Source: Mesostigma viride (taxonomy: Eukaryota > Streptophyta > Mesostigmatophyceae > Mesostigmatales > Mesostigmataceae). Taken from it: DNA of 64,000 bases. Every line of letters starts with the position of its first letter. Position 1 is the stretch's first letter. Positions 16,927-28,678 of this stretch are shown here, one piece after another. The notes under the pieces were generated by a model. That model worked only from the letters and a program-made list of their open reading frames with translations. It had not been told where the DNA came from and searched no databases. The stretch covers positions 306,001-370,000 of the forward strand of contig RPFO01000229.1 in NCBI GenBank assembly GCA_009746045.1, in the 5' to 3' direction. Made by a program: the position numbers and the translations under genes.

Positions 16927-19900
16927 CTACTCATCAAAACGCCTCCTCCGCTTGGGGGGAGGTGGCTTGCCCACAGGGTCGGGCGTGTGTGCCTTGACAA
17001 TCTTCTTCCACCGCTCCTTGTCCTGCATGGCAGTCCAAAGACGGGAGAGAGAGTGGATGCGGTACTCAAACTGGGCTGGGACCACTAGGTCGTCCAGCAA
17101 CATCTGGGTATAGGTCATGGCATGTTTCCCTACCTTTTTAGGAATGTTCTTGGGGCCAGGCCAGGTCAAAATGTGCCGCCCCGGTTGGCCGAGCCGCTGG
17201 GGACCGGCCAGACCAAGGGCGGTGTCGACCTGGCTGGTGCGAGCAAGATGTCCTACAAATGCTATCCTACGCTGTCTAATCTCGTCCGAAATACGCGGCA
17301 TACCGTGATACAAAGACTCTAAGGACCTACGCTGAGAAAACCCGACATTCAGGACCTGTCGGAGCATCCGGGTTACCGTGCCGTCTAGCTTGGCTGCCAG
17401 TGTTGCCGTGAGTGTCCATGCCTCGGCGCCATACGTGAGCACCGTGAGGACGAGGACCTTGAAGAGCATGCGCTTGCGGTGCTCGTCCAGGCCCTTGGAG
17501 CGCCAGTAGGTGTTGAGCGAACGGAGCTTGGCCCAGGAAAGGCCGATGCGGGTGTCCACATCGTCGGCAGTGTCCGGAAGCCAACTCCCCAACAGCTTGA
17601 AGCGGTCGCGGAGTGGGACCTCCGTCCCGTCTAGCAGGCGCGGCAGCGGTGGGCGACTGGAGGCCCCAATCACCATCGCCTCAGTTTTGACACTAATCTC
17701 CAACCCCACCGCCCTCGCCTCCAGGCCCAGACAGTCCAGCCAGGTCTGAATGTGCTCGGGGCGCGCGATGAGGGTGGTGTCGTCCGCGTAAATCAGGTCA
17801 GCCAGGCGGTAACCCGTGCTAACCCCGCCGTGCCCACGCTCGTTAAGGATGTCCAAGCCTGGCTCGAACCCCTTAAGAGCAGTAAAGCGCGCACGTGCCT
17901 GGCGCATGACGTGGTCCACGACAATAATGAACAGGTATGGAGACAGGACACAACCTTGCCACACCCCGTGGTGAAGGGGGAATGGTGGGGTGGTGCCTTC
18001 CGCAGTCCGCACTACTGCCTGTGAGCCCTCATACAGTCGGCGAATGGCAGCAATAAACGCTGGTGGCACGCGGTCCAGAGCTAGGATGGCCCAAAGAGCC
18101 TCCCAGAGGACCGTGTCAAAGGCCTTGATATAGTCAACAAAAATGAGGACCAGCGGCAAACTGTCAGGGGGAAGGCGACGCACCTCCTCCATCAACCGGC
18201 GCGCGACAAACACAGCCATGACAGTGTTACGACCACTACGGAAACCCATCTGAGACTCACCCAGGTGTGGGTCCAGCGCGGCGCGGAGCCTGTGCAGCAT
18301 CATGCGCATGAAGACCTTCAGCGCGGCGCTCTGGAGGCAGACACCCCGGTAGTTACCGGGGTCAGCAGCAGAGCCCTTCTTGTACAGCATGACGCGGATG
18401 GCCGTCTGCCACTCAGCAGGCGGAGGCTCGTCAGAGAGCAGGACACGGTTGCAGAACGCCAGCAGAAGATCCCTAACCGCCAGATCAGGGGTCTTCAGCA
18501 GCTCAGCAGAAAGGTGGTCGGCCCCGACCGCCGCATCGTACCGCAGGCGAGCAAGGGCGCCGTCCAATTCCTCCAAAGTGAAGGGGTGGACGACGTCGTT
18601 GGTGGCAAGGCAGCCCTCCTTCAAGGCGGGGACTTGGTAGTCCGCGGCCGAGGAGGGGGGCGCTGGCGGCGGCGGGGGTCCGGCGACCCCGAGGCGGGCG
18701 GCCGTCTCGGGGTGAAGCGGCGGGGGGGGGCGCGAGCCCCACCGGTCAAGGAAACATTGTGGGCCAACCAGCGGTCAAGGCTTACCGGCGCCGTGCCGTC
18801 CCCCGTGTGCTCCACCGGGGTGCGCTGCCGCCGGCCGCCGAGCCGGTCGAGGTGGTACCACATGTCCTTGCCCTGGTTGCGAGCCTGGCAGGCCTTGGCA
18901 TCCGCGATGCACTGGGCCGCCTCCGCGTCCTGAGCATGCTCGTAGGCCTCCACAAGGGCGGCCTTGAGCAATGGTTTCTGCAGCGGGTCCCGGTTACGCT
19001 TGAGGCGGTGCCGGGCGGCCAAGACCTTGGGGTCCTGGCGGTAGAGCGGGCCGGGGCGGCGGCGGGGCATGACCGGCAGGTGCCGGGCCGCCAGCAACGG
19101 GGCACGGGCCGCAAAGCCCGCAAAAATGGCTGCGTTGGGGGCACCCTTGTCCAGCTCGTCGACGTCCGCCCGGGCGTCCAGTGCCGACAGGTACTTCCGT
19201 CGGCACCAGTTCCGCTCGTGCTCGGCGTCCGTCCAGTCCTCAGGATCTCCCTTGACCGGACGTAGAGCAGACCAGTCAGGGCGGACCACTGGGGCGCGGC
19301 GCGCGGGGACGTGGAACCGGAGCCGAAGGGTCGCGCGCACCAACCGGTGGTCAGAGCACACCGTGGGCGTGTCAAACACTCGGGTGTCCAGAACCGAGGT
19401 ACACCTGGGCTGCCGTACCACCACGTAGTCCAGACAGGCCTGACGGCCGTTAGGGCCACGAAAAGTGACCAAGTCCTGGGAGGGACGTTGGAAGTGGCAG
19501 TTGACAGCAACCATCCCGCTATCCCGCAAAAAGGCAGAAAACAGGGGAGTGTTGTCATTAGCAGCAGTGTCAGCAGGCGCAAAGCGACTGCCAGCAGTAC
19601 CCACGGGGAGCGTGGCATTGGCGTCTAGCAGCATAACCAAAAAGTGGCGGGCCGGGGTGGCCCCCTCAAGGCTATGCAAGTCCTCGAAGAACTTCTGGCG
19701 TTCCAACGCAGGTAGACCACTATGGGGTGCGTAGCCCACCCCCACCGTGAGGTGGTGTTTAGACCGCCCCTCGACGGAGGTGAAGTGTGCTACCATAAGG
19801 CGTGGCGTTAGAAACTTAAGCGTGCTGAGGCTAGCAACTGCCAGCGGCGAACACAAAAGACCAACACCACCTTGGCCAGACGTACCGCTGCCAGCGAAGA

Positions 19901-20396
19901 AAAACCGCCAGCCACCCGCCAAGCGATCAGTGCTCACCATGCCAAGTGGCACCGTGCGGCGGTGTTCCTGGACGCCTAATATAGACACACGATGCTCAAT
20001 GCAGAATGCGACTAGCTCCTCTACCCGGCAGCTATGGTCGTCATCTAGCAATGTGCGGGTGTTAAAAGTGGCAAGGGCCAAGGATGCCTGCTGGCCCACC
20101 AGGGGAGGACGACGATGGGTGATGGGGGTGGATGCGGCGGGGGGTGGAGGTGGGGGTGAAACGGAGGGGGGAAGGGAAGCGGTAGAAATAGTGCTTTTCA
20201 TCGCATTTATTTTGTCCTGCAAGCGTAGGATGCGAGCCTGCCGCCTGCTCTGGGTATTCGGGGATGCTTGCGCAACGCAGAGGCGTAGGAAATCTAGCAT
20301 GCGTTGGGTGTTGCTAATCTTGCTGCTGAGAGCTGTCGTTCTGGCCCGAGATACCGGCACCACCATGTGTCTCAGTCGACTGTTAGGTCGATGCAT
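16927..20396 (-). pseudogene. LINE-A ORF2: APE endonuclease and reverse transcriptase (one frameshift)
   Basis: Starts at ATG 20396 (MHRPNSRLRHMV), 70 bases after ORF1. The N-terminal half is an exonuclease-endonuclease-phosphatase (APE) domain with LATFNTRTLL, ILGVQEHR, LLDANA and CSDHRLV in order, marking Asn, Glu, Asp/Asn and the SDH catalytic blocks. The frame breaks near 18640-18730, a G/C-homopolymer region before 18621. The second frame (from 18624) carries the reverse transcriptase: FVDYIKAFDTV (motif A), GVWQGCVLSPYLFIIVVD (B), YADDTTL (C), then a thumb region (LLGSWLPDTADDVDTRIG). Its C-terminus has the motif RRIAFVGHLART and ends at 16927. Total about 1,155 codons, normal for such proteins. 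Nicks target DNA and copies element RNA in the nucleus (family knowledge). The frameshift could also be a base-call error in the homopolymer. Confidence 0.88.
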
Positions 20397-20468
20397 GGGT
20401 GGAACGGGACTGTTTAGAGGCTGTCCCCGAAGCCTGTTAGCCGCGAGCCGACGAGGAAGGTTGTCTAC

Positions 20469-21652
20469 CTACTGTCTACCAACAGAGGCAGCACCCTTCT
20501 GGCTAGACACCTGACGAGACTCCGCTCCGGGGGTGTTAATCTGAACACCTTTAATCTGCTTTCCATCAAAGAATGCGGCAAAGCAGCCATCCGGAAGCAG
20601 ACGCATCTTAACGCGCTTACCCGGTGCCTGGTGCTTCCGAGCCTCCAGGACTGCAGGGCTGTCCACACCGCGCTCCTCGCCTTCAGTTGGGCCGGCGTGT
20701 AGTCCTCGTCGATGCTGAAGTCGTTAGGCTGGAGGAGACGACGTGCTCCCAGCACGAGGCGTTTGTCATGCATGGAGGCCATGGTGACGACGACCAGGCC
20801 CAGTGGGCCGGGCAGCCGAATGGCTCGTTCAATGCTAACACGGTTCTGGAGCTGCAGCTTCCCCAGAAACGCCGGGCCTCGCAGCGCCTCGGTAAGTGAG
20901 TGGGCTGTCTCCTGGGCCTCGCCTTTCTGGAATTTCTTGATTACCATATTGCGTTGGCGTTGCTGCATTGCATTCTGGGTGACCGCAGCGGTAGCGGCAG
21001 ACTTGGCCGCCTGTTGAACAATGGTGGTCAGCTGCTTGCCGGTAACGTCGGCAAACGTGGTTGTTTTGGCGGGGGCTGCCAGGGCTTTCTTCAGCTCCAG
21101 CAATTGTGCTGTTGCAGCTGCAGACGCCTCCGTCAGGACCTTGATTTCGCCCTGCACGGTCGTAAAAGACTGTGCGAGGTCCTGCAGTTGCCCGGTAATA
21201 TCGGGCGCGGGGGCTGTCCCGGCGATGGCTGTCGCCGGCAGCTCGACAAGCGTAGGGCAGCACGAAATAAGACAGGCAAGCTGGCGCTGGTCCGCCTCCC
21301 AATCACGCCACTCATCCGAAAAAGCTTCCAATATCATGCCTGTGTAAGGGTGGCGAATCGGGGCTTCGTGGTCGCTGCGGAGCTTCAGCACGTTGAATAC
21401 GGCGGCGTCGTTGTAGGCGAGAAGGGTAGCGAGGTTGGCCAGGCTCAAACGCTGTTCGGGAATGTAGAATGCTGAGGGGATGGCTTCCGGCAAGGAGGTT
21501 TCAGTATCTATCGGAGTTGCTTCCGAAGTCTTGGGCCGCTTTTGAGCGGCGTTCTCGGCGGCGACATGGCTGTCGTTGGCGATTTTGTTTGCAGCAAGCT
21601 GGGCATCAGTAGACTCGGCGACAGAAGCTGAAGGCGATGCGGGGGCCTCCAT
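20469..21652 (-). pseudogene. LINE-A ORF1 protein (one frameshift)
   Basis: Begins MEAPASPSASVAEST at ATG 21652. The first 330 codons are in one frame; the last 65 codons (...KMRLLPDGCFAAFFDGKQIKG..., ending 20469) are in another, with the break near 20640. A helical stretch at residues 150-230 (QLQDLAQSFTTVQGEIKVL) may form a coiled coil. It is followed by RNMVIKKF, equivalent in place to HNVIVKHF of the ORF1-only proteins, and a DEDYTPAQLKARSAVW segment equivalent to their LDDDLTLAQQQRRRELW. It therefore shares architecture with the ORF1-only families but is clearly diverged. Expected to bind element RNA. Confidence 0.78.
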
Positions 21653-22545
21653 ATCTACGTTTAATCACTCCTAGACGATGGCAGGGGGCGCAGGTACACG
21701 GCTCACGGGCGTGGTGCCGCCATAACGTGCAGAAAAATAGCGATATCTGCTGGGCAGGCCGCTGGCGATAACTTGCGAAATCCTGGGCGATGGCGGCCAA
21801 AAATTAGATCAGCGTGTTCGTCATCAAAAAGCGAGTCTGTTGGAATTTACCCGACCAAATTTCATGCCCGGAGTCAAAAGTTATGAGCATTCTCGGCAGC
21901 CATAGCTCGGCACACCGTAAACGACATGGCATCGATTGAGATTAGCATAGTACTGGCCCCCATGGATGATGCCTTCAACATTTAGCCATGCTTTGTCTAT
22001 AATGGGACCCCCATGGATGTTGCATTAAGAACTTAGCCATGCTATGCCATGCAGAGAGATGCTCTCTGTCGAGAAGCCATGCCCTAGCCCTTGCATAGCC
22101 ATGATGATCTTCCTCCCCCGTGCCAGGATCCCCTTAGCTGGGTTGAACCTGAGACAGCATGGTGGTGCCGGTGCCCTTGCGGCACCTAGAGCAAGTGTTG
22201 CTTACATTCCCACCCTTGCATGAAGTAGCCTAGGATGTATTTAAAGCCATATGCCCCTTCTCAGGGATATGTGCTACATTGACTCCCAACGGAGTGATGT
22301 TGATAATTAATTAATTAATAGCCCAGAGAAGGGGCATATGAGCCTACAGGAGGAAAAAATGGTTTCGACTTAGGACTTAGGTTTTTTGCAAAACTTAGCC
22401 ATGACCGGGAGAAGACAAGTCTGCGGCCTGCGGGGGCTGAGATTAAATAAGAGGTACCTTGAAATTAAATAAGAGGCGTGCATCTATGAATATATAGTTT
22501 TGGAGGCGAGTTTCTGTTGGCGTTAAGTCGTAGTATTGTACGATT

Positions 22546-23551
22546 CATCTATCATCGATCTTTACGACCAAGGTCGCCTCATCGGCAGCAACGGCTGCCG
22601 CTGGCAAACCCACGGCGCCCTGCTTGGCTGCCCCCGCCCCCAGCTCCAGCACACCATCCTCAACTCCCTTCTCGAGCGCTCTGACGACGAGATCTGGGCT
22701 CCATCCATCTCCGCCCCCACCCTCCGTTCCATCCTCACGGAAGCCTTTCAGCAGCACGTGACCCCCCTTGCTGCTGACGTCGCAGCAATGGGTGGCACGC
22801 TGGCTGCTGAACTTCCTCACATTTCCGCCGCTGCCGCCTCCACCTCCACTGCCATTTCCGCCTCCACTGCCGACATCAAAGCCCAGCTCCTCGACCTCGA
22901 CCAACGCCTTCAAGCCACCGCCAACGCCCTTGAGAGCTTGCATGACACCGCCGGCCTCACCGCCCAGGCGGTGAAGGACATCGCCGCCCAGCCGGCGTCT
23001 GCTGGCCCGGCCGGCGATGCTCCCTCCACCTGGGCGGACTTGCTTAAGCAGCACACCACCTCCACCACCTCCACCATCTCGGCACAACTCAAGCAACAAG
23101 CCCTCGACCTTCGCGAGGAAACCGACATCGCCCGGCGCAGCCACAATGTCATCGTCAAGCACTTCGACCAGCCGGCAGGTGAGACCTCCACGACCCTTCT
23201 TGAGGCATTTAAGCGCGACATTCTTGCCCCCATGCTACTCACTGGTGAGCTGGACATGTCGGCTGTCCGCCTCCCCCGCGCGCGGGGGAAGGCTGGCCCG
23301 GCACCCGTGCTCCTCACCTTTAAGTACATGGCGGACAAGCTGTCGTTCCTTAAATGCCGCAAGAAGCTCTCGAGGACTCGCTTCACGCTGGACGACGACT
23401 TGACCCTGGCCCAGCAACAGCGGCGACGCGAGCTATGGCCGGCCTACCTTCAGCTCCGGCACAGCGCAGGGGGGAAGCCGGTATACTGGAGGGGGCGGTC
23501 ATCCACGTTGACCACAAGCCCTGGCAGCCCCCTCCTGCCACCCCAGACTAG
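22546..23551 (+). pseudogene. ORF1-like protein, 5'-truncated
   Basis: Matches copy 1 from the DLCLHF region onward, including LQHTILNSLLERSDDEIWAP, the helical stretch and the C-terminal LAQQQRRRELWPAYLQLR. The N-terminal 110 or so residues are missing because of truncation. One G is missing from the run near 23490, so the last 20 codons are shifted. It has the full C run that copy 1 lost, so the two copies repair each other's frames in comparison. Confidence 0.8.
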
Positions 23552-23992
23552 GGAATTCATACCAGTAGTGTAGATTAGTCAGGCTTAGCCTAGCATGTGG
23601 CCCACGCGCATGTGCGCCCATAATGGCCCCCATGGATGTTGTCTACAGGATTTAGCCAAGCCCTGCCTATAACGGGACCCCCATGGATGTTGCATTAAGA
23701 ATTTCGCCATGCTATGCCATGCAGAGAGATGCTCTCTGTAGAGAAGCCATGTCCTAGCTCTTGTATAGCCATGATGATCTTCCCCACCTATGACAGGCTC
23801 CCCTTCGCTGGGTGTTGCCTGAAACTCTGGGTGGTGCAGGTGCCCTAGTGCACCTAGAGCAAGTGTTGTTTACATTCCCACCCTTGCAGGAAGTAGCTTA
23901 GAATGTATGATAGGCCATATGCCCCTTCTCTGGGCTATGTGCTACATATACTCCCAACGGAGTTATGTTACAATTCAATTCAATTCAATTCA
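22546..23992 (+). mobile_element. ORF1-only retroelement, subfamily A, copy 2 (5'-truncated)
   Basis: Flanked by the 11-bp duplication ATTGTACGATT (22535-22545 and 23993-24003). It starts within the ORF1 gene and runs through the full 3' UTR to the stem-loop ACTCC-CAAC-GGAGT (23950-23963) and a (CAATT)n tail. 5' truncation is the usual outcome of target-primed reverse transcription. Confidence 0.88.
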
Positions 23993-24588
23993 ATTGTACG
24001 ATTGATAGATTGGTAGTGCACTGGTGGTACTGCACAACGGTATTGGACGGAGTTCCCGGAATCCCGGTCTGGCAAGCGGATTTTGCATCTCACGGGTACA
24101 TCTCAATGCACAAGGATACACATTTCCATCACCATTCATCTTCATCATCCTGAACGACTCGAAAACGCGGAAAAGATAACGGCAGGCTCGAGCTACCATG
24201 GTCCGGATTCTCCCGATTTCTGGCCTGCGCTGGTTGTCTCTTTGACATCTAGCACGGGTACATCTCACGGGTACACGACGCGGCACGAAAATGGCTCGCA
24301 GAAAAGCTAGGAACCTAGGCGACTACCTATTTGGCGCCGCGTCGGTCGTGACGTTGTTTACTCCGTTGGATCTGCATCTACGGCGTTCGTGGGTTGTTTC
24401 GAAACCCGGTCGATGAGATTTTGCGAAGAAGTCGGGTATAAAAATGATCCTTTTTGGACAACTTCGAGAAAATGTTAAAGTCGAAAGGAATTAAACGGCT
24501 TGACATGTTGTCGACTTGCCGTCCAACAGGCGGAAAAAATGGTTATAATACATTCTAAGCGACTTCCTGCAAGGGTGGGAATGTAAAC

Positions 24589-24611
24589 AACACTTGATCA
24601 GAAAACACTTG
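24589..24611. other. Possible transposon excision footprint (8-bp duplication with filler)
   Basis: The outer UTR reads AACACTTG-ATCAGAA-AACACTTG here; the related copy on the minus strand near 45290-45300 has a single AACACTTG. An 8-bp duplication with a 7-base filler is what an excised hAT-type element would leave. Confidence 0.45.
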
Positions 24612-24668
24612 CTCTAGGTGCACCAAGGCACCTGCACCCTCATGATGTATCGCGCTATGCCCAGTTAA

Positions 24669-26405
24669 CCCGTGTTTTTTTAATTAGAACGCGATATATC
24701 GCGTTGTAAGCTTTTTTTAGAACGCGTATAGCACCTAAGGAAAATTTTTTTTCATGGTCATGTATATACTTTCCTGAAAGCCCATAATTCAAAGGATTTT
24801 TTGAGCTACTCAGACCTACAAAATGCTAATTCATTAGAGAGATACACTGGTTTGAATACAGGGGGGTCTGACCATGACCGCGATTTCTTGACCCTAGGTC
24901 ACAAGTCATGTGCTTATTCACAAATGGTTCATGCAAAAAATCTGGCTTCTTGCACGAGCTATGGGCAACATATGCAGGCTCTGTGAAACAAAACTCAGGC
25001 CCATTGGGCCACTGGAGCTATTTTTCATTAGCATCACAATTACAACGCAGTACAACGCAGTGGGAAACATGAGAGCCCTTCACAACATTACGAAACGACA
25101 CGAGCCCCATAAACGGGGCCATAGTGAGCTTGGAGGGTCAAAACGTTGAAAATAGGTGTTGTATAAGTTATACAGCATCAAACATGCATCAAACATCATG
25201 ACTGGATGACCTAATATGACTGAATCAGGCAGCCATAGCCAAAGCATCATCCACTCTCACAACGTGTTGAGCACATGCCTCGTGGGAACGGAGGTGCTGG
25301 GTTTTCATTCCATAACGCGTGCAATACTGAAAGAAAGAGGCACGTGTAATGCAAGGCTTGGATAGGTTGAGTGATCCATGAGCTTACATGCAGGCAAAGA
25401 TGACGCTGGAATGCATGCTAGCAAATGGTGGCAAGATGCTAACAACACATGATTATACACCATGATTATGGGCACCTAGCTGGTCTTCTTGCACAATCAA
25501 CGCAGTATAAACCATCAACATCCAATCCTCACGATATATGCACGGCTTGACGACGTATACAGCACCTAAATACTGCACAACTGCAACCTGCTATGGCTGA
25601 CATGCAAGCAACGTCGAGTAGGATGGCGGTCTTAGAGAGGCTGGGCAGAGGTCGGTAGAAATAAGTGGAAAACTGGCAGAAACTAGGTAGAAACACGATA
25701 TACTTACGCCTGCAAGCACTATTGAGCCGGTGGCAGAGGCCATTTCCAGGAAAATACAGCATACCGTAGCAATAGCCACGGTCACGCCTTACGCTATTTG
25801 CAGGCACCATCATGCCCGGCGCTACCCAATAAAAGTCTGCACAATTCTCGGTTTAGCCGAGAGTCCGGACGTTCGGAATGAATAAACATGTGTTAAGAAG
25901 TCGAAACACCATGGAAATACCAAGCATGGTGCCGCAGCAGATCCGAGTCTTGACGTAATAATATGTATGCCGGTTTCCAGGGTTTCCGCATGAAAGTTGG
26001 GTGAGAAACTGGAAAAAACTACGTTTCCTTTGCCCCAGTACCTCAACAAACTCGTAGAAACCTAATTATCAACCTTTGAACGCATCATCATGGTCGTGCC
26101 ACCCAACAGCCACTGAAATTCGCGCGAAAACTGGCGAGATCTACCTGCCGCCATCGCCGTCGTCTTCACCTTCGTCCCGCGAAAATGCCTGATTTCAGTG
26201 GTACATATTTGTTTGCAGCTGTCACAAAAAAAATACCAAAAATACCAGGATTTTTTCTTGAATTCTATGAGATGTTTCTGACCTATCTTGAAAGTTTCAG
26301 ACCAAAAATCGCATGTTTAATAGGTTTGCCACGTGTCAGATTACAACGCGATACATCGCGTTCTAACCCTACAACGCGATGTATCGCGTTGTAAAAAAAC
26401 ACGGG
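24669..26405. mobile_element. TTAA-flanked piggyBac-like non-autonomous element, copy 1
   Basis: Ends CCCGTGTTTTTTTA and TAAAAAAACACGGG are inverted, each followed inside by an ACAACGCGAT/ATCGCGTTGT palindrome. TTAA stands on both sides (24665-24668 and 26406-26409). The target is a retroelement 3' UTR whose empty version is present on the other strand at 45170-45290 with a single TTAA (45230-45233), which proves the boundaries and duplication. TTAA targets and CCC termini are hallmarks of piggyBac (known). No transposase frame is present in the 1.74 kb, so it depends on a partner elsewhere. A second copy spans 27806-39728. Confidence 0.82.
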
Positions 26406-26455
26406 TTAAGGGGGAGCGTGGCATGTGGGGGAAGATCATCATGGCTATCAATTAA

Positions 26456-27797
26456 CCCATAGTCCGCTGACCCATTTTTGGCACTTTCATACCCCTGAAA
26501 ATGAAAAAAATCATAACTCACAGGCCACAACTCCAAATACCCCCAACCAAGATGCTAGGAGTATCTACACTTCAAGGGCTTTCAGAATATGCAATAATAC
26601 CTTGGCTTTATCAAAGCATTTGGATGATAGCTCCAGTCAAAGTTGGCCAAAAGACGATCTTTTTTCCCCAAGGAAAAGTCTACCCCACCCTAACTTCCCA
26701 GGGAGGGCAGGGAATCTCAATACCAACATTGGACAACTTAGTTGGATAGTCCAATGGTGGTTTCCTTGGGTCAGACCACCCGGATAACCCATTACCCCTA
26801 TATAACGTGCTCATACATGTGTGTGGGTTACGCGCGTGTAAACAGCTATCTATGACATGCAACACAATAATGCATTATAACAAGCTATCAAAGGCTGCCA
26901 AAAGTGCTGGAATACAAACACGTTGCCTACCGGCACTGACGGAGTGGTATACTCCAAAGAAATGCCAAAAACTGGGCACTTTCAGGGCTAATACCACTCT
27001 TTACAACAGGCATGGAACTTGCTGAAATATGCATGGATAAAATCGTCATTTATAATGCATGGGATACGTATTCCGCTGCAAACAACACGCAAATACGTTG
27101 TCGTACCTGGCTCGTTCATGCCCTACCCGGATTCCGCTGGCCGGGACCCTCATATCTCACACATACTGATGCTCTACATGCAAAGGCCGCCATAGCCGCA
27201 TACTTCATGATCCGCCATGACTACCAGGTCGATGTTCCGTGCAAAGATGGCTACTAAACTAGTCCGCATTCTCAGCAAACGCTGCAGCTGACGTCCCATA
27301 CCCAAACTGGATGCCCGGGCTGGCGCAGATTGCCCGGCCATAGGGAGGAAATCGACCTATGATAAGCTATGACTCATCTGGAACTGACGACCAGGAAAGT
27401 TATATTTTCCTACCTGTATTTTCCCAACCCTATAAATCTGGCCGTGCCTGACCTACGAAAATCATGCATCGTCATTCTGAGCAACATTCTGAACCGTTTC
27501 AAGCCGTGAGACGCAAACATTTCGTAACAGCGGCACGTTGGCAGCCATATCTCATTACGCGCGCGCGCGAGCGAAAATTTCCCGCCAAAGTCACGTGATA
27601 CATTCTCAATGCACGTTGTAATTACCAGGCTATGGCGAATATTACCCCCAAACCTATGCATCACCTTCGTCCCTAAGTGTTCCCGGACCCACCGGACCAC
27701 TGACATCCGTCACAAGTGGCGCGGCGCTCTCGGCGCGGCGCGAAATTCGACCGTTAGTCAAACCCCCCGACAGGTCGGGGGGTTAACGGACTAAGGG
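26456..27797. mobile_element. TTAA-flanked element 2 (piggyBac-like, non-coding)
   Basis: Bounded by TTAA at 26452-26455 and 27798-27801, with imperfect inverted ends CCC(A/T)TAGTCCG(C/T)T(G/A)ACC. About 1.34 kb without a transposase frame; the longest frames are short and featureless. It sits in the TTAA-repeat tail of a minus-strand 3'-UTR unit, directly beside another TTAA element. Confidence 0.6.
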
Positions 27798-28346
27798 TTA
27801 ATTAACCCGTGTTTTTTTAATTAGAACGCGCTATATCGCGTTGTAAGCTTTTTTTAGAACGCGTATAGCACCTAAGGAAAATTTTTTTTCATGGTCATGT
27901 ATATTAATTAATTAATTAAAATCATAGCTCCGTTGGGAGCATATGTAACACATAGCCCTGAGAAAGGGGCATCTATGGGTTTGTAATACAATCAGGGCTA
28001 CAACCTGCAGGTGGAGGATGTACAACTATCACCTGCTCTGGGTGCACAAGGTGCACCTGCACCGCCATGAGGGTTCATGCCTCCTTACCAAGCACAGGCA
28101 CCCAGGGGGGGCTTGAGGAGAGGGCCTAGAAGGCCTGCATGACATATGGGGTGGAAGGTATATGTGGCTAGGCTATAGCTGGTGTACACATGGCATCTCA
28201 GCAGAGAGTAACTCCCTGCATAGGCATGGCGTGGCTAAATTCTTAATGCATCATCCATGGGAGGTCCCGTTGTAGGCTGGGCGCGGCTAAATAGTGAAAG
28301 CATCATCCATGGGGGCCATTATGGGTGCACATCATGCGCGTGGGCC

Positions 28347-28678
28347 TTACTGGTGAGATCGAGCTGGCCGCCCACCGCCTTCCCCGCGCGCGGGGTAAGG
28401 CAGGGCCGCCCCCGCTCCTTCTCACCTTTAAGACCCCGGCGGACAAGATTTCTTTTCTCAGACGCCGCAAGCGGCTCGAGAAGACTCTCTTCACCCTTGA
28501 TGACGACCTGACCCTGGCGCAGCAACAACGGCGACGGGAGCTATGGCCGACCTACCTCAAGCTCCGGCAGACCAAGGCGGGGCAGCCGGTGTACTGGAAG
28601 GGGGCGGCCATCTACGTCGGCCACAAGCCCTGGCAGGCGACCCCCGCGGCCCCAGCGACTCCAGGCGCCCCAGCTTAG
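28347..28678 (+). pseudogene. ORF1-like protein C-terminal fragment (subfamily B)
   Basis: Open from the truncation point to the stop: GEIELAAHRLPRARGK, then TPADKISFLRRRKRL, TLFTLDDDLTLAQQQRRREL and an Ala/Pro/Thr tail ending at TAG 28678. No start of its own; not expected to be expressed except by chance. Confidence 0.8.

Larger units (their letters stand above)
16799..21953 (-). mobile_element. Full-length non-LTR retrotransposon (LINE-A), ORF1 and ORF2
   Basis: A 5,155-bp minus-strand element between perfect 10-bp duplications TGGCCCCCAT (16789-16798 and 21954-21963), inside the 3' UTR of an ORF1-only element. It has a roughly 300-base 5' UTR, ORF1 (21652 to 20469), ORF2 (20396 to 16927), a 100-base 3' UTR, a stem-loop and a TTTAA-repeat tail. 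APE-type endonuclease, 9-13 bp TSDs and a microsatellite tail suit an RTE-like LINE, but the clade is not certain. It is the only copy here with both ORFs close to intact and the best candidate source of mobilising enzyme for the relatives around it. Confidence 0.9.
15200..22317 (+). mobile_element. ORF1-only retroelement, subfamily A, copy 1
   Basis: Bounded by a 10-bp duplication ATAGCCCAGA (15190-15199 and 22318-22327), which lies in the 3' UTR of the outer subfamily-B element. It contains a 170-base 5' UTR, an ORF1-like gene (15370-16715), a 3' UTR split at 16798 by a full LINE, the UTR remainder (21964-22281), the stem-loop ACTCC-CAAC-GGAGT (22282-22295) and a TTAA tail. Net length without the nested LINE is about 1.95 kb. 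It has no reverse transcriptase. Confidence 0.85.
22347..24545. mobile_element. Insertion bounded by 19-bp direct repeats, class unknown
   Basis: The outer 3' UTR is broken between GAGCCT and ATAATAC; the uninterrupted version is readable on the minus strand around 45334-45345. The inserted DNA begins and ends with a direct repeat ACAGG(A/C)GGAAAAAATGGTT (22346-22364 and 24526-24544, 18 of 19 identical). No terminal inverted repeat or long frame was seen. The interior includes a tandem AAATAAGAGG motif near 22443-22480 and carries a later ORF1 insertion (22546-23992). Terminal direct repeats without inverted repeats would suit a recombinase-type (Crypton-like) or solo-repeat origin, but this is only a suggestion. 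Confidence 0.45.
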
